Made by a program: the position numbers and the translations under genes. DNA of 64,000 bases. Origin: Nitrosomonadales bacterium (GTDB taxonomy: Bacteria > Pseudomonadota > Gammaproteobacteria > Burkholderiales > Gallionellaceae). The notes beneath the pieces were generated by a model, which worked only from the letters and a program-made list of their open reading frames with translations, was not told where the DNA came from and ran no database searches. Of this stretch, positions 31,864-40,520 are shown in pieces. Positions within the stretch are counted from its first letter, which is position 1. Every line of letters begins with the position of its first letter. Location of the stretch: contig JACRED010000035.1 in the NCBI GenBank assembly GCA_016218415.1, positions 1 through 64,000 on the forward strand. Direction: 5' to 3'.

Positions 31864-33270
31864 ATGAATCGAATGCTCATTTCGGCAGCACATAAATCCT
31901 CCGGGAAGACCATGGTCAGCATCGGCCTGTGCGCCGCGCTGAAAGCGCGCGGCCATGTCATCCAGCCGTACAAGAAAGGCCCGGACTACATCGACCCGAT
32001 GTGGCTCAGCCAGGCGTCGGGGCGTGCCTGCCGCAACCTCGACCTGTACCTGATGGAGCGCAACGAGATCGTCGCGACCTTCGCGCGCCACGGCGCGGAA
32101 GTGAATCTGGTCGAGGGCAACAAGGGCCTGTATGACGGTCTCGCACTGGACGGCAGCAACAGCAACGCCGCGCTGGCGAAGCTGCTCGACCTGCCGGTGT
32201 TTCTGGTGATCGACGCGCGCGGCATGACGCGCGGCATCGCGCCGCTGATCCTCGGCTACCAGGCGTTCGACCGCGACATCGATATCGCCGGGGTGATCCT
32301 GAACAATCTCGGTGGATCGCGGCACGAAGCCAAGCTGCGCGCCGTTATCGAGCATTACACCGATGTGCCGGTGGTCGGTGCTATCCATTACGACGAGCAG
32401 CTCGGCATCATCGAAAGACATCTCGGCCTGATGCCCAGCAACGAATCCCTTACGGCTGCCGCCAAGATCAAGCAGATAGCCTCTGCCATCGCGGAACAGG
32501 TCGATCTGGACAAGCTGCTCGTGCTGTCGCAGAAACCGCCGTTGAATGTTCCGCGCGCGGTCGTCGTCAGTCCCGCAACTTGCGGAGACAAGGTGCGCAT
32601 AGCCATCGCGCGCGACCGCGCCTTCGGCTTCTATTACGCGGACGACCTGGATGCGATCGAGGCGGCGGGAGCGGAGTTGGTGCCGTTCGATACCCTGCGC
32701 GACGCGCATCTGCCGGAAGTGGACGGGCTGTACATCGGCGGCGGTTTTCCCGAGACCTGCGCCGCCGAACTTGAAGCGAATACGACGCTGCGTGCCGGGA
32801 TCAAACAGGCCATCGAGAGCGGCTTGCCGGCCTATGCCGAATGCGGCGGCCTGATGTACCTGTCGCGCAGCATCACCAGTCAGGGGCGCGGCTACACTAT
32901 GGTCGGCGCGATCCCGGGCGACGTGATGATGCACGACAAACCCATAGGCCGCGGTTATGTCCATCTGCAGGAAGACGTGGGGCATCCCTGGCCGCGCCCG
33001 GATATGCCCGCGAAGCAGATCAGGGCGCACGAGTTCCATTATTCCAGTCTGGAGAATCTACCGGATGACATCCGCTTCGCTTACCATGTCGAGCGCGGCT
33101 ACGGAGTCAACGGCGAGCGGGACGGTATCGTCCTGCACAATCTGCTGGCTTCCTACACGCATCTGCGCACCATAGGCAGCTGTTATTGGGCCACCCGCTT
33201 CGTTGCCTTCATACGGCAACGAATGGACCAGCAAGAACAACCGGCACCATCCAGAGAACAGGCAATATGA
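31864..33270 (+). CDS. dsrN: DsrN, cobyrinate a,c-diamide synthase-like siroheme amidase
   Basis: A 468-residue CobB/CbiA-type glutamine amidotransferase. The N-terminal ATPase starts LISAAHKSSGKTMVSIGLCAALKARG with a P-loop-like HKSSGKT. The C-terminal glutaminase domain holds the catalytic cysteine in YAECGGLMYLS near residue 328. DsrN is believed to amidate siroheme to the siroamide form used by DsrAB. It is the last classical dsr gene here. Its stop overlaps the DUF4202 gene by 4 bases. Confidence 0.95.
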   Translation: MNRMLISAAHKSSGKTMVSIGLCAALKARGHVIQPYKKGPDYIDPMWLSQASGRACRNLDLYLMERNEIVATFARHGAEVNLVEGNKGLYDGLALDGSNSNAALAKLLDLPVFLVIDARGMTRGIAPLILGYQAFDRDIDIAGVILNNLGGSRHEAKLRAVIEHYTDVPVVGAIHYDEQLGIIERHLGLMPSNESLTAAAKIKQIASAIAEQVDLDKLLVLSQKPPLNVPRAVVVSPATCGDKVRIAIARDRAFGFYYADDLDAIEAAGAELVPFDTLRDAHLPEVDGLYIGGGFPETCAAELEANTTLRAGIKQAIESGLPAYAECGGLMYLSRSITSQGRGYTMVGAIPGDVMMHDKPIGRGYVHLQEDVGHPWPRPDMPAKQIRAHEFHYSSLENLPDDIRFAYHVERGYGVNGERDGIVLHNLLASYTHLRTIGSCYWATRFVAFIRQRMDQQEQPAPSREQAI

Positions 33271-33869
33271 CACAGCAACAATTTGAGGCGGCCATTGCGG
33301 CTTTCGACCGGGCCAATGCGGAAGATACGAACAGGGAAACGGCCGACGGCAGGGAATCCCCCAAGGAACTGCTCTACGCGCAACGCATGACCGAGATGCA
33401 GCAGCGCTACGCCCCCGAGGCATCGGAGGCGGTCCGGCTCGCGGTGCGCGCCCAGCACATCCAGCGCTGGAAGATTCCGCGCGGCAACTACACGATGGAC
33501 AAACCGGGCTACATGTTGTGGCGCACCACGCTTTACAAATTCCATGCGGACACCGCCGGGAAGCTGATGCAGGAGGCGGGTTACGATGATGACATGATCG
33601 CCCGCGTCAAAACCATCGTCGGCAAGAAGGAGCTCAAGACCAATCCGGAGACGCAGATGATGGAAGACATCGTCGATCTGGTGTTCATCGAGCATTACAT
33701 GACCGGCTTCGCCAATCAGCACCCCGAATATGACGAAGCGAAGTGGATACTGATCATCAAGAAGACCTGGAACAAGATGTCGCCGCGCGCGCATGAATTC
33801 GCGCTGAGCGGCAAGATCAAGTTGCCGGAGGCGCTGGTGCCTTTGATTTTGAAGGCGGTGAAACAATAA
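33267..33869 (+). CDS. DUF4202 domain-containing protein
   Basis: A 200-residue soluble protein. It begins FEAAIAAFDRANAEDTN and has ELLYAQRMTEMQQRYAPEASEAVRLAVRAQHIQRWKIPRGNY, then MEDIVDLVFIEHYMTGFA, IIKKTWNKMSPRAHEFAL. These are the features I associate with DUF4202. Conserved histidines and acidic residues (AQHIQRW, FIEHY) suggest an HD-like metal site, but catalysis is unproven. The ATGA overlap with dsrN makes it part of the dsr transcript, where dsrR usually stands in purple sulfur bacteria. Confidence 0.85.
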   Translation: MTQQQFEAAIAAFDRANAEDTNRETADGRESPKELLYAQRMTEMQQRYAPEASEAVRLAVRAQHIQRWKIPRGNYTMDKPGYMLWRTTLYKFHADTAGKLMQEAGYDDDMIARVKTIVGKKELKTNPETQMMEDIVDLVFIEHYMTGFANQHPEYDEAKWILIIKKTWNKMSPRAHEFALSGKIKLPEALVPLILKAVKQ

Positions 33870-33876
33870 AAGCTTA

Positions 33877-33942
33877 TCCGCAGATTACGCAGATTGATGT
33901 CCGGTGTTGGTTTAATCTTGCGTAATTTGTGCAATCTGCGGA
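33877..33942. repeat. Imperfect 19-base inverted repeat after the dsr operon
   Basis: TCCGCAGATTACGCAGATT (33877-33895) is mirrored by AATTTGTGCAATCTGCGGA (33924-33942), with three mismatches. Repeats with this CCGCAGATT core are scattered in many unrelated bacterial genomes. It lies between the DUF4202 gene and cysG and has no U-tract, so it is not a clear terminator. Confidence 0.75.
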
Positions 33943-33963
33943 CAAAGGATTTCAAGAATACAT

Positions 33964-35343
33964 ATGGACTATTTACCGATCTTTGTGAATGCACGGAACA
34001 GGCTTTGCCTCGTCGTGGGCGGCGGCGAAGTCGCCAAACGCAAGGCTGGCGTGCTGCTGGACGCGGGCGCGAGAGTGCGCGTGGTCGCGCCGCAGATCGA
34101 GGCGGGGCTGGCGGCGCTGACGCGCGTCGAAAGTGTCGTGGCGCGTTTCGAGGCAAAACATCTCGATGGCGTGACGCTGGTCATCGCCGCGACCAGCGAC
34201 CGTGAAGTCAACAGGCAAGTCTCGGAACTGGCGCAGGCGCGCAATATTCCGGTCAACGTGGTGGACGATCCCGGGCTGTGCTCTTTCATCATGCCCGCGA
34301 TCCTCGACCGCTCTCCGCTAATGGTCGCATTCTCCAGCGGCGGCGCGTCGCCTGTGCTGACGCGCATGATGCGCGGCAAACTGGAGATGATGATCCCGCA
34401 GAACTATAGCCGCCTGGCCGCGTTTGCGGAGCGCTTCCGCGAGCAGGTTAAAAAGCGTGTCACCCATCCGGCCAAGCGCCGCATCTTCTGGGAGAACGCG
34501 CTGGACGGCGTGGTTGCCGAGAAGGTGCTGACCGGCGACGAGGCCAGTGCGGAAGCGATGTTGCAGCAGATGCTTGCAAGCGAGGACAACATCGTGCGCG
34601 GTGAAGTCTACCTGGTTGGCGCGGGTCCCGGTGATCCCGACCTGCTGACATTCCGCGCACTGCGCCTGATGCAGAAGGCCGACGTTGTGGTGTATGACAA
34701 CCTGGTTTCCAAACCCATCGTCGAAATGACCCGGCGCGATGCGCAGCGCATCTATGTCGGAAAAAAGCGGGATGACCATACGCTGCGCCAGGAAGAGATC
34801 AACGATCTGCTGGTGCGACTGGCCAAGGAAGGCAAGCGCGTGCTGCGCCTCAAAGGCGGCGACCCGTTCATCTTCGGGCGCGGCGGCGAGGAGATCGAGA
34901 CGCTGGCGGCGGAAGGCATCCCGTTCCAGGTAGTTCCCGGCATCACCGCGGCGTCCGGCGTGGCTTCTTACGCGGGTATCCCGCTGACCCATCGCGACCA
35001 TGCGCAGTCCTGCATCTTCGTCACCGGCCATCTGAAAGACGGCACGATGAACCTGGACTGGGATGCGCTCGCGCGACCCAGGCAGACCGTCGTGGTTTAC
35101 ATGGGATTGCACGGTCTGGATATCCTGTGCGCGGAACTCGTCAAACATGGTCTGCCTGATACCACGGCCATTGCCATCGTGCAGCAGGGCACCACGCAGA
35201 ACCAGCGCGTCATCACCGGCACGCTGGCGACGCTGCCGGGCATCGCGGAGCGCGAGAAGCCTCAGGCGCCGACGCTCATCATCGTGGGCGGTGTCGTCAC
35301 CCTGCGCGACAAGCTGTCCTGGTTCCATCCGCAGGGGTCTTAA
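33964..35343 (+). CDS. cysG: Siroheme synthase (trifunctional CysG type)
   Basis: A 459-residue enzyme. Residues 1-210 form the precorrin-2 dehydrogenase/sirohydrochlorin ferrochelatase half ([30 protein letters not shown] at the NAD site). Residues 215-459 form the uroporphyrinogen-III methyltransferase half ([47 protein letters not shown]). It makes siroheme, the cofactor of DsrAB, from uroporphyrinogen III in the cytoplasm. It stands directly behind the dsr operon, 94 bases after the DUF4202 gene. Confidence 0.97.
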   Translation: MDYLPIFVNARNRLCLVVGGGEVAKRKAGVLLDAGARVRVVAPQIEAGLAALTRVESVVARFEAKHLDGVTLVIAATSDREVNRQVSELAQARNIPVNVVDDPGLCSFIMPAILDRSPLMVAFSSGGASPVLTRMMRGKLEMMIPQNYSRLAAFAERFREQVKKRVTHPAKRRIFWENALDGVVAEKVLTGDEASAEAMLQQMLASEDNIVRGEVYLVGAGPGDPDLLTFRALRLMQKADVVVYDNLVSKPIVEMTRRDAQRIYVGKKRDDHTLRQEEINDLLVRLAKEGKRVLRLKGGDPFIFGRGGEEIETLAAEGIPFQVVPGITAASGVASYAGIPLTHRDHAQSCIFVTGHLKDGTMNLDWDALARPRQTVVVYMGLHGLDILCAELVKHGLPDTTAIAIVQQGTTQNQRVITGTLATLPGIAEREKPQAPTLIIVGGVVTLRDKLSWFHPQGS

Positions 35344-35372
35344 TCGCAGTTCAACAACCAACAGGGAGAAGC

Positions 35373-36281
35373 ATGATGCCGGGAATGACGATCAGAAGTG
35401 TGTTGCTGTCCGCAGTGTTTATGTTCAGTGGCACCAGCGCGCTGGCTGCCGATGCGATACTCAAGCCCTTCGTGCTGGGTTCTAAGGGCGCGGGCACGGT
35501 GGCGGAGAAGGCTGAACAGGTGAAAGCGGCGTTGGCGGCGGGAGGCTTTACCGTGGTGGGCGATTACGTGCCCTATGCCGATGCGGAAATCCTGGTCGTC
35601 ACCAGCGACGAGCTGAAGAAGAATGCGGCGGAGTCCGAGCATGGCGGATTCGGGGCGATACAGAGGGTCGCGATCACCAGCGCAAAGAACGAGGTGCAGG
35701 TGAGCTACACCAATCCCGTTTACATGTCGCACGTCTATCGCATGAAGGGCGATTTGAGCGGCGTCTCGGCCGGGTTGGCGAAGGCGCTGGGCAGGGTGGA
35801 AGAATTCGGCGCGAAGGGCATGACCGCAGCGCAGGCGCGCAAATATCACTACATGATAGGCATGGAATATTTCGACGAGCCGGATGTGCTGGCCGAATAC
35901 GCCAGCTATGAAGAGGCGGTGCAGGCGGTGAACGCGAAATTGTCCGCCAACAGGAACGGCGTCAGCAAAGTCTACCGGGTGGATGTGCCCGGCAAGCAGG
36001 AGAGCGTGTTCGGCGCCGCGCTGAAGGGTGCGACCGAGGCCGACAAAAACATGGACGACCGTTTCATCATGAGCGAGATCGATTTTCGCGATGTGAAATC
36101 CACCGCGCATCTGCCCTACGAGGTGCTGGTTTCCGGCAACAGGGTGTATGCGCTGTATGCGCGCTTCCGTATCGCGATCAATTTTCCGGATCTGAGCATG
36201 ATGGGCAAGAACAGCTTCATGAACATCATGAAGTCACCGGATGCGATTCGCGATGCGTTGAGGAATGCGGTGCAGAAATAG
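35373..36281 (+). CDS. Conserved exported protein of unknown function
   Basis: A 302-residue protein with a signal peptide (MTIRSVLLSAVFMFSGTSALA, cut before ADAILKPF). The mature part contains GGFTVVGDYVPYADAEILVVTSDELKKNAAESEHGGFGAIQRVAIT, VSYTNPVYMSHVYRM and KYHYMIGMEYFDEPDVLAEYASYEEAV. I believe similar proteins occur in other sulfur oxidisers. The strand-helix pattern is reminiscent of DUF302-type domains, but I cannot confirm that. It has no cysteines, hemes or metal motifs. AGGGAG precedes the ATG at 35373. It lies between cysG and the bc1 genes. Confidence 0.75.
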   Translation: MMPGMTIRSVLLSAVFMFSGTSALAADAILKPFVLGSKGAGTVAEKAEQVKAALAAGGFTVVGDYVPYADAEILVVTSDELKKNAAESEHGGFGAIQRVAITSAKNEVQVSYTNPVYMSHVYRMKGDLSGVSAGLAKALGRVEEFGAKGMTAAQARKYHYMIGMEYFDEPDVLAEYASYEEAVQAVNAKLSANRNGVSKVYRVDVPGKQESVFGAALKGATEADKNMDDRFIMSEIDFRDVKSTAHLPYEVLVSGNRVYALYARFRIAINFPDLSMMGKNSFMNIMKSPDAIRDALRNAVQK

Positions 36282-36308
36282 CGGCTGCTGCGGCAGCCGG
36301 ATTGTTTT
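36282..36308 (+). terminator. Hairpin with weak T-tract after the exported protein gene
   Basis: CGGCTGC pairs with GCAGCCG around a TGCG tetraloop, followed by GATTGTTTT. It may end or attenuate transcription before petA. Confidence 0.55.
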
Positions 36309-36330
36309 GACTTACTGATCGGGTGGTGAA

Positions 36331-36843
36331 ATGGGCGACAGCAATGTTCCGGATAGCACCGGTAGACGTGATTTTTTGATCAGGGCGACTGCTGTCGTGG
36401 GCGGGGCGGGGGTGGCGGCGACTTGCGTGCCGTTCGTCGCCAGCATGAATCCCAGCTCCGATGTGCTGGCGAAGGCGGAGACCGAGGTCGATCTCTCGGA
36501 CATCACGCCGGGCGCGATGCGCACGGTCGCCTGGCAGGGCAAGCCGGTGTTCATCCTGCGCCGCACGCCCGAGCAGATCGCGGCGTCGGCCGCTTCCGCC
36601 GGGGGCCTCGATCCCGAGCCGGACAGCAGGCGCGCACAAAAACCGGAATGGCTGGTCGTGATCGGCGTGTGCACCCACATGGGTTGCGTGCCGAACAAGG
36701 AGGGGCCGGGTTGGGTATGCCACTGTCACGGCAGTCAATACGATGATAGCGGTCGTGTCCTGCGCGGCCCCGCACCGAAAAACCTCGAGGTTCCCCCCTA
36801 CCGCTTTGCGGCGGAGAACAAGATTGTCATCGGCACAACCTAG
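36331..36843 (+). CDS. petA: bc1 complex Rieske iron-sulfur subunit
   Basis: A 170-residue protein with a twin-arginine type N-terminus (TGRRDFLIRATAVVGGAGVAATCVPF) that also serves as the membrane anchor. Cluster box 1 is CTHMGCVP and box 2 is CHCHGSQYD. Box 2 normally reads CPCHGS; here proline is replaced by histidine. The loop between the boxes is short, so the protein is smaller than the usual 190-200 residues. It transfers electrons from quinol to cytochrome c1 at the periplasmic face. It is first in petABC, nine bases before petB. Confidence 0.95.
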   Translation: MGDSNVPDSTGRRDFLIRATAVVGGAGVAATCVPFVASMNPSSDVLAKAETEVDLSDITPGAMRTVAWQGKPVFILRRTPEQIAASAASAGGLDPEPDSRRAQKPEWLVVIGVCTHMGCVPNKEGPGWVCHCHGSQYDDSGRVLRGPAPKNLEVPPYRFAAENKIVIGTT

Positions 36844-36852
36844 GAGGCCATC

Positions 36853-38109
36853 ATGCCCCAACGCATCATCAAATGGCCAGCAGGTGTAATCAAATGGATA
36901 GACCAGCGCTTCCCGCTGACCAGCTTCGTCAAGCACGAACTGACCGGCTATCCCACGCCGCGCAACCTCAGCTACTGGTGGAACTTTGGCTTTCTCGCCG
37001 GTTTCGTGCTGGTGCTGCAAGTGGCCACCGGCATCTTCCTGGCGATGCATTACAAGGCGGACATCGCGCTGTCTTTCGATTCCATCCAGCACATCATGCG
37101 CGACGTGAATTACGGCTGGCTGTTGCGCTACATGCATTCGACCGGCGCATCCGCTTTCTTTCTGGTGATTTACATCCACATGGCGCGCACTTTATATTAC
37201 GGTTCTTACCGTGCGCCGCGCGAATTATTATGGTGGACAGGGCAAGGCCTGTTACTGCTGCTGATGGCGACCGCATTCATGGGCTATCTGCTGCCGTGGG
37301 GCCAGATGTCGTTCTGGGGCGCGACGGTGATCACCAATCTGTTCCGCGCGACGCCGTTCGTCGGCGATCAGGTGGTGATCTGGCTGCGCGGCGATTACAC
37401 CGTGGGCGACGCCACGCTGACGCGCTTCTTTGCCTTGCACTACCTGATGCCCTTCCTGATCATCGGCGCGGTAGTGGTGCATCTGGTGGCGCTGCACTCA
37501 GTGAAGAGCAGCAATCCCAGCGGCATCAATCTGGCCGACAAGGACAACATCCCGTTTCATCCCTATTTCACCGCCAAGGATTTTTACGGTCTGGGAGTGT
37601 TCCTGATCGTGTACAGCGTGTTCGTGTTCTTCATGCCTGACAGCCTGATCGAACCTGCCAACAACATCCCGGCCAATCCGATGCAGACGCCTAACCACAT
37701 CGTTCCAGAATGGTATTTCCTGCCGTTCTACGCGATCCTGCGCTCGGTGCCTAACATGGTCGGCGGTGTCGTGGCGATGGGATTGTCGGTGATGGTGTTT
37801 GCCTTCATGCCCTATCTGGACCGTTCGCGCATTCCCGGCGGCGCCCACTTCCGCCCGATGTACCGGGTATTGTTCTACGTCTTCCTCGCCGACATGGCAG
37901 TGCTGGGATATGTCGGCTACATCCCGCCGACCGAGACATCCATTCTGGCCGGACAGATTGCCACGCTGATATATTTCACGCTGTTTCTGCAGCTGCCGTT
38001 CGTGTCCAAAGCGGAGGAGCGCTGGCTCATCAAACGCGGCCTGCCGCCCGAACTGGAAGCGCTGATCGCAAGCGAGGCGCACGAAAAGACCAAAAGGGGC
38101 AAGCGATGA
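36853..38109 (+). CDS. petB: Cytochrome b of the bc1 complex
   Basis: A 418-residue full-length cytochrome b with eight to nine membrane helices. Heme ligands lie in [21 protein letters not shown] and [23 protein letters not shown]. The quinol site PEWY is present in [19 protein letters not shown]. It spans the inner membrane and could accept quinol from SoeC, AprM or DsrMP. Its stop overlaps the petC start by 4 bases. Confidence 0.97.
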   Translation: MPQRIIKWPAGVIKWIDQRFPLTSFVKHELTGYPTPRNLSYWWNFGFLAGFVLVLQVATGIFLAMHYKADIALSFDSIQHIMRDVNYGWLLRYMHSTGASAFFLVIYIHMARTLYYGSYRAPRELLWWTGQGLLLLLMATAFMGYLLPWGQMSFWGATVITNLFRATPFVGDQVVIWLRGDYTVGDATLTRFFALHYLMPFLIIGAVVVHLVALHSVKSSNPSGINLADKDNIPFHPYFTAKDFYGLGVFLIVYSVFVFFMPDSLIEPANNIPANPMQTPNHIVPEWYFLPFYAILRSVPNMVGGVVAMGLSVMVFAFMPYLDRSRIPGGAHFRPMYRVLFYVFLADMAVLGYVGYIPPTETSILAGQIATLIYFTLFLQLPFVSKAEERWLIKRGLPPELEALIASEAHEKTKRGKR

Positions 38110-38747
38110 AAAGGCTGCTGACTATCCTGGCGTTATGCGGCATCGCTTCATTGCTGCACGCGTCTGAAATGGAGCTGGAAAAGGTCACGGTGGGCACTGA
38201 TGTGCAGACGGTGGGGCGCGGTGCGGAAGCAGTGATGAATGACTGCCATTCCTGCCACAGCATGAAGTACATCAGATATCGCGACCTGGTCAACTTTGGC
38301 ATGGACAGGCAGAAAGTGGATGGCTGGCGCGGCGATCTGTCTCTGGATGCGCCGTTGCTGGCGCAGATGCCGGAAAGCGATGCGGCGCAGGCATACGGCA
38401 AAGCCCCGCCCGATCTGAGCCTGATGACCAAGGCCCGCGAAGGCGGAGTCCGCTATGTATATTCCTACCTGCTCGGTTATTACCTTACCCCGGAAGGGAT
38501 GCCGGGCAACCACTATTTCCCCGAGACCAAGATGCCGGACGTGCTGGGTATCAGCGGTGTGACGGAAGGCGCGCAGCGCACCGAGCTGCAGGGCAAGGCG
38601 CGCGACATCGTCTCCTTCCTCGCCTGGTCGGCCGATCCGCACGAGCAGGAGCGGCACCGGCTGGGCTATTACGTGATCGCCTATCTGCTGGTGCTGACCG
38701 TGCTGCTGTACCTGGTCAAGAATCAGGTCTGGTCGGGGCTGAAATAA
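38106..38747 (+). CDS. petC: Cytochrome c1 of the bc1 complex
   Basis: A 213-residue protein with a signal peptide ([19 protein letters not shown]), a single heme motif CHSCH in [16 protein letters not shown], and a C-terminal anchor helix ([22 protein letters not shown]). Probable methionine ligand in the [16 protein letters not shown] region. It completes petABC. Confidence 0.96.
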   Translation: MKRLLTILALCGIASLLHASEMELEKVTVGTDVQTVGRGAEAVMNDCHSCHSMKYIRYRDLVNFGMDRQKVDGWRGDLSLDAPLLAQMPESDAAQAYGKAPPDLSLMTKAREGGVRYVYSYLLGYYLTPEGMPGNHYFPETKMPDVLGISGVTEGAQRTELQGKARDIVSFLAWSADPHEQERHRLGYYVIAYLLVLTVLLYLVKNQVWSGLK

Positions 38748-38768
38748 ACTTTCGGAATGAGGTGCGAT

Positions 38769-39158
38769 ATGAAAAACGGAATCTTGCAGTGCGTCGCAGT
38801 GCTCGCGGCGCTGTTGTTTTGTGCGCCGGCCTTTGCTGCGCCGTTGCAACTGAAAACCAGCTTCAAGCGGGATGTGCAGCCTGTCATCCATGACTATTGC
38901 CTGAACTGCCACGAACCCGGCGGCAAGGGCTATGAGAAAAGCGGGCTGGATATGCGAACCTATCAAAGCCTGATGAAAGGGACCCGGTTCGGCGCTGTCA
39001 TCAAGCCGGGCGACAGTTTCACCAGCATCCTGATCCAGGTGGTCGAGGGGCGCGTCCATGCCTCCATCAAGATGCCCTATGGCATGAGCGGCGGGCTGGC
39101 CAGGGATAAGGTCGAGCTGCTGAAGAAATGGGTGGATCAGGGCGCACTGGACAATTGA
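38769..39158 (+). CDS. Exported c-type cytochrome, planctomycete-type domain
   Basis: A 129-residue protein with a signal peptide (MKNGILQCVAVLAALLFCAPAFA) and one heme motif, CLNCH, in VIHDYCLNCHEPGGKGYEKSGLDMRTYQSLMKG. The SGLDMRTYQSLMKG and IKMPYGMSGGLARDKVELLKKWVDQGA stretches resemble the PSC1 cytochrome domain, with a methionine ligand in KMPYG. The start at 38769 follows GAGGTG. It may take electrons from bc1 or serve a partner oxidase. It lies 21 bases after petC. Confidence 0.88.
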   Translation: MKNGILQCVAVLAALLFCAPAFAAPLQLKTSFKRDVQPVIHDYCLNCHEPGGKGYEKSGLDMRTYQSLMKGTRFGAVIKPGDSFTSILIQVVEGRVHASIKMPYGMSGGLARDKVELLKKWVDQGALDN

Positions 39159-39208
39159 GTGTTGCCCGCGACTTGAAATGGAAGGCAATTTGAAAAGGAA
39201 GGCGATTT

Positions 39209-39781
39209 ATGACTACGGGATTATTTGAGGCGGTGAAAGCGGGCGATGTCAGCCGGGCGCAGCAGATATTGGCGGCGGGCGCCGACGCGAACAGCCGTGA
39301 TAGCGATGGCGCCACGCCGCTGATGGCGGCCGCGCATTCTGGCAACCTGGCGATGGTCCGGGCATTTATAGCCGCGGGCGCGGATGTCAATGCGAGCGAC
39401 GAGCGCGGCTGGACGGCGCTGGCCAAGGCGACTTACAACCATGAACTGAAACGCGGTTTTGCCGATGTGGCGCAAGCCCTGATAGCCGCGGGCGCCAATA
39501 TCGAAGCGGCGATCAGCTACGGCGTCCGCCCGCTGATGCTGGCTGCAGGCTACGGCGAAACGGCTGTGGTCGAGACATTGCTGGAAGCCGGTGCCGAAGT
39601 CACCGCGCGCAACGAGGGCGGACTCACTGCGCTGATGATGGTCAAGCAGAAACACTATATCGATGTGATCAATCTGTTGCATCAAGCCGAGCAATTGGCC
39701 GGTGTCGGCGAGGGCAGTTGCTCGACCAAGCATGCGCCGGGATCGAATGTGGTGACTTTTCTGAAACCGACAGGCAAATAA
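39209..39781 (+). CDS. Ankyrin repeat protein
   Basis: A 190-residue protein consisting mainly of ankyrin repeats (residues 1-165). The classical pattern shows as ILAAGADANSRDSDGATPLMAAAHSGNLAMVRAFIAAGADVNASDERGWTALAKA and later LLEAGAEVTARNEGGLTALM. The tail SCSTKHAPGSNVVTFLKPTGK is unusual. No signal peptide is seen, so it is a cytoplasmic binding module of unknown partner. It lies 50 bases after the cytochrome gene and 5 before the next small gene. Confidence 0.9.
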   Translation: MTTGLFEAVKAGDVSRAQQILAAGADANSRDSDGATPLMAAAHSGNLAMVRAFIAAGADVNASDERGWTALAKATYNHELKRGFADVAQALIAAGANIEAAISYGVRPLMLAAGYGETAVVETLLEAGAEVTARNEGGLTALMMVKQKHYIDVINLLHQAEQLAGVGEGSCSTKHAPGSNVVTFLKPTGK

Positions 39782-39786
39782 CAGCC

Positions 39787-40014
39787 ATGCCCTATTTCAT
39801 ATACAAGGTCACCGAATTTCCGATCCGCCAGCTGGAGAAACTGGGGCGGCACGATGCTTATCGCGACGCCTCGAACCGCGCCAAACAATTGCGCGGCGAA
39901 CTGCCCGGCGATGCGGCATGCGTCATCAAGGTGATGTTCGCCGAAACGGAATTCGATGCCGAAGACCTGCTCAACCAGGTGCGCGTGGCGGCACCCGAGC
40001 CCGGCGATGACTGA
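39787..40014 (+). CDS. Small hypothetical protein, 75 residues
   Basis: A soluble protein starting MPYFIYKVTEFPIRQLEKLGR, with one cysteine (DAACVIKVMFAETEFDAEDLL). The mix of strands and helices fits a small alpha/beta domain. I recognise no family. It lies five bases after the ankyrin gene and 6 bases before the next, so it is probably cotranscribed. Confidence 0.7.
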   Translation: MPYFIYKVTEFPIRQLEKLGRHDAYRDASNRAKQLRGELPGDAACVIKVMFAETEFDAEDLLNQVRVAAPEPGDD

Positions 40015-40020
40015 GCCGAA

Positions 40021-40449
40021 ATGGACGAGAACGCATACCGGCAGGTTCTGTCCACCGCTATTGCGCGCCCCTGTCCTTTCGAAAAATCCATCCTGACCCG
40101 TTGCGTCACCTGCTCGCTGGCCGAGAAGCACAGCGTCGCCGAGCGGGAAGTCGTCGCGTGCAGCGACGAGGCGAGTCTTGAACGCTGCGTGGAGCTGCAC
40201 GATGCGTTGCGGCACAGCTTCGCTTTTGCGCTGCATCGCAGGGATACCGCAGATCCGTTGACCCATGCGCAGGAGATGCGGGTGCAATGCGGTGGACTGA
40301 AGGGATTGCAGTTCGCGCTGGACCGTGGATCGGAGGTGATCGACGTGGCGGCTTTGGTGTCGCGTGCGCGGCAGGAGTATGGCGGATGGGCGGGATTTCC
40401 GTATGAGCAGATTGTGCAGTGGGCCGCCGGGAACTACCGTCCCAGATAG
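40021..40449 (+). CDS. Hypothetical cysteine-containing protein
   Basis: A 142-residue soluble protein with four cysteines in the first 56 residues (PCPFEKSILTRCVTCSLAEK and VACSDEASLERC), plus one in RVQCGGLKG. The arrangement could bind a metal or iron-sulfur cluster, but no known motif fits. The C-terminal GGWAGFPYEQIVQWAAGNYRPR is aromatic-rich. It closes the pet-linked gene run and precedes the iron-sulfur carrier gene, which gives weak support for a cluster-related role. Confidence 0.65.
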   Translation: MDENAYRQVLSTAIARPCPFEKSILTRCVTCSLAEKHSVAEREVVACSDEASLERCVELHDALRHSFAFALHRRDTADPLTHAQEMRVQCGGLKGLQFALDRGSEVIDVAALVSRARQEYGGWAGFPYEQIVQWAAGNYRPR

Positions 40450-40520
40450 TTTGATATATACCCGACAAATTCAGTCGGTTGGTTTAAAATCACGATTCGA
40501 ATCATCAACAGGAGCAGGTA

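Noticed and set aside
33877-33942. Terminator of the dsr operon
   Set aside because: The inverted repeat has a long loop, three mismatches and no T-run. It matches a common dispersed repeat better.
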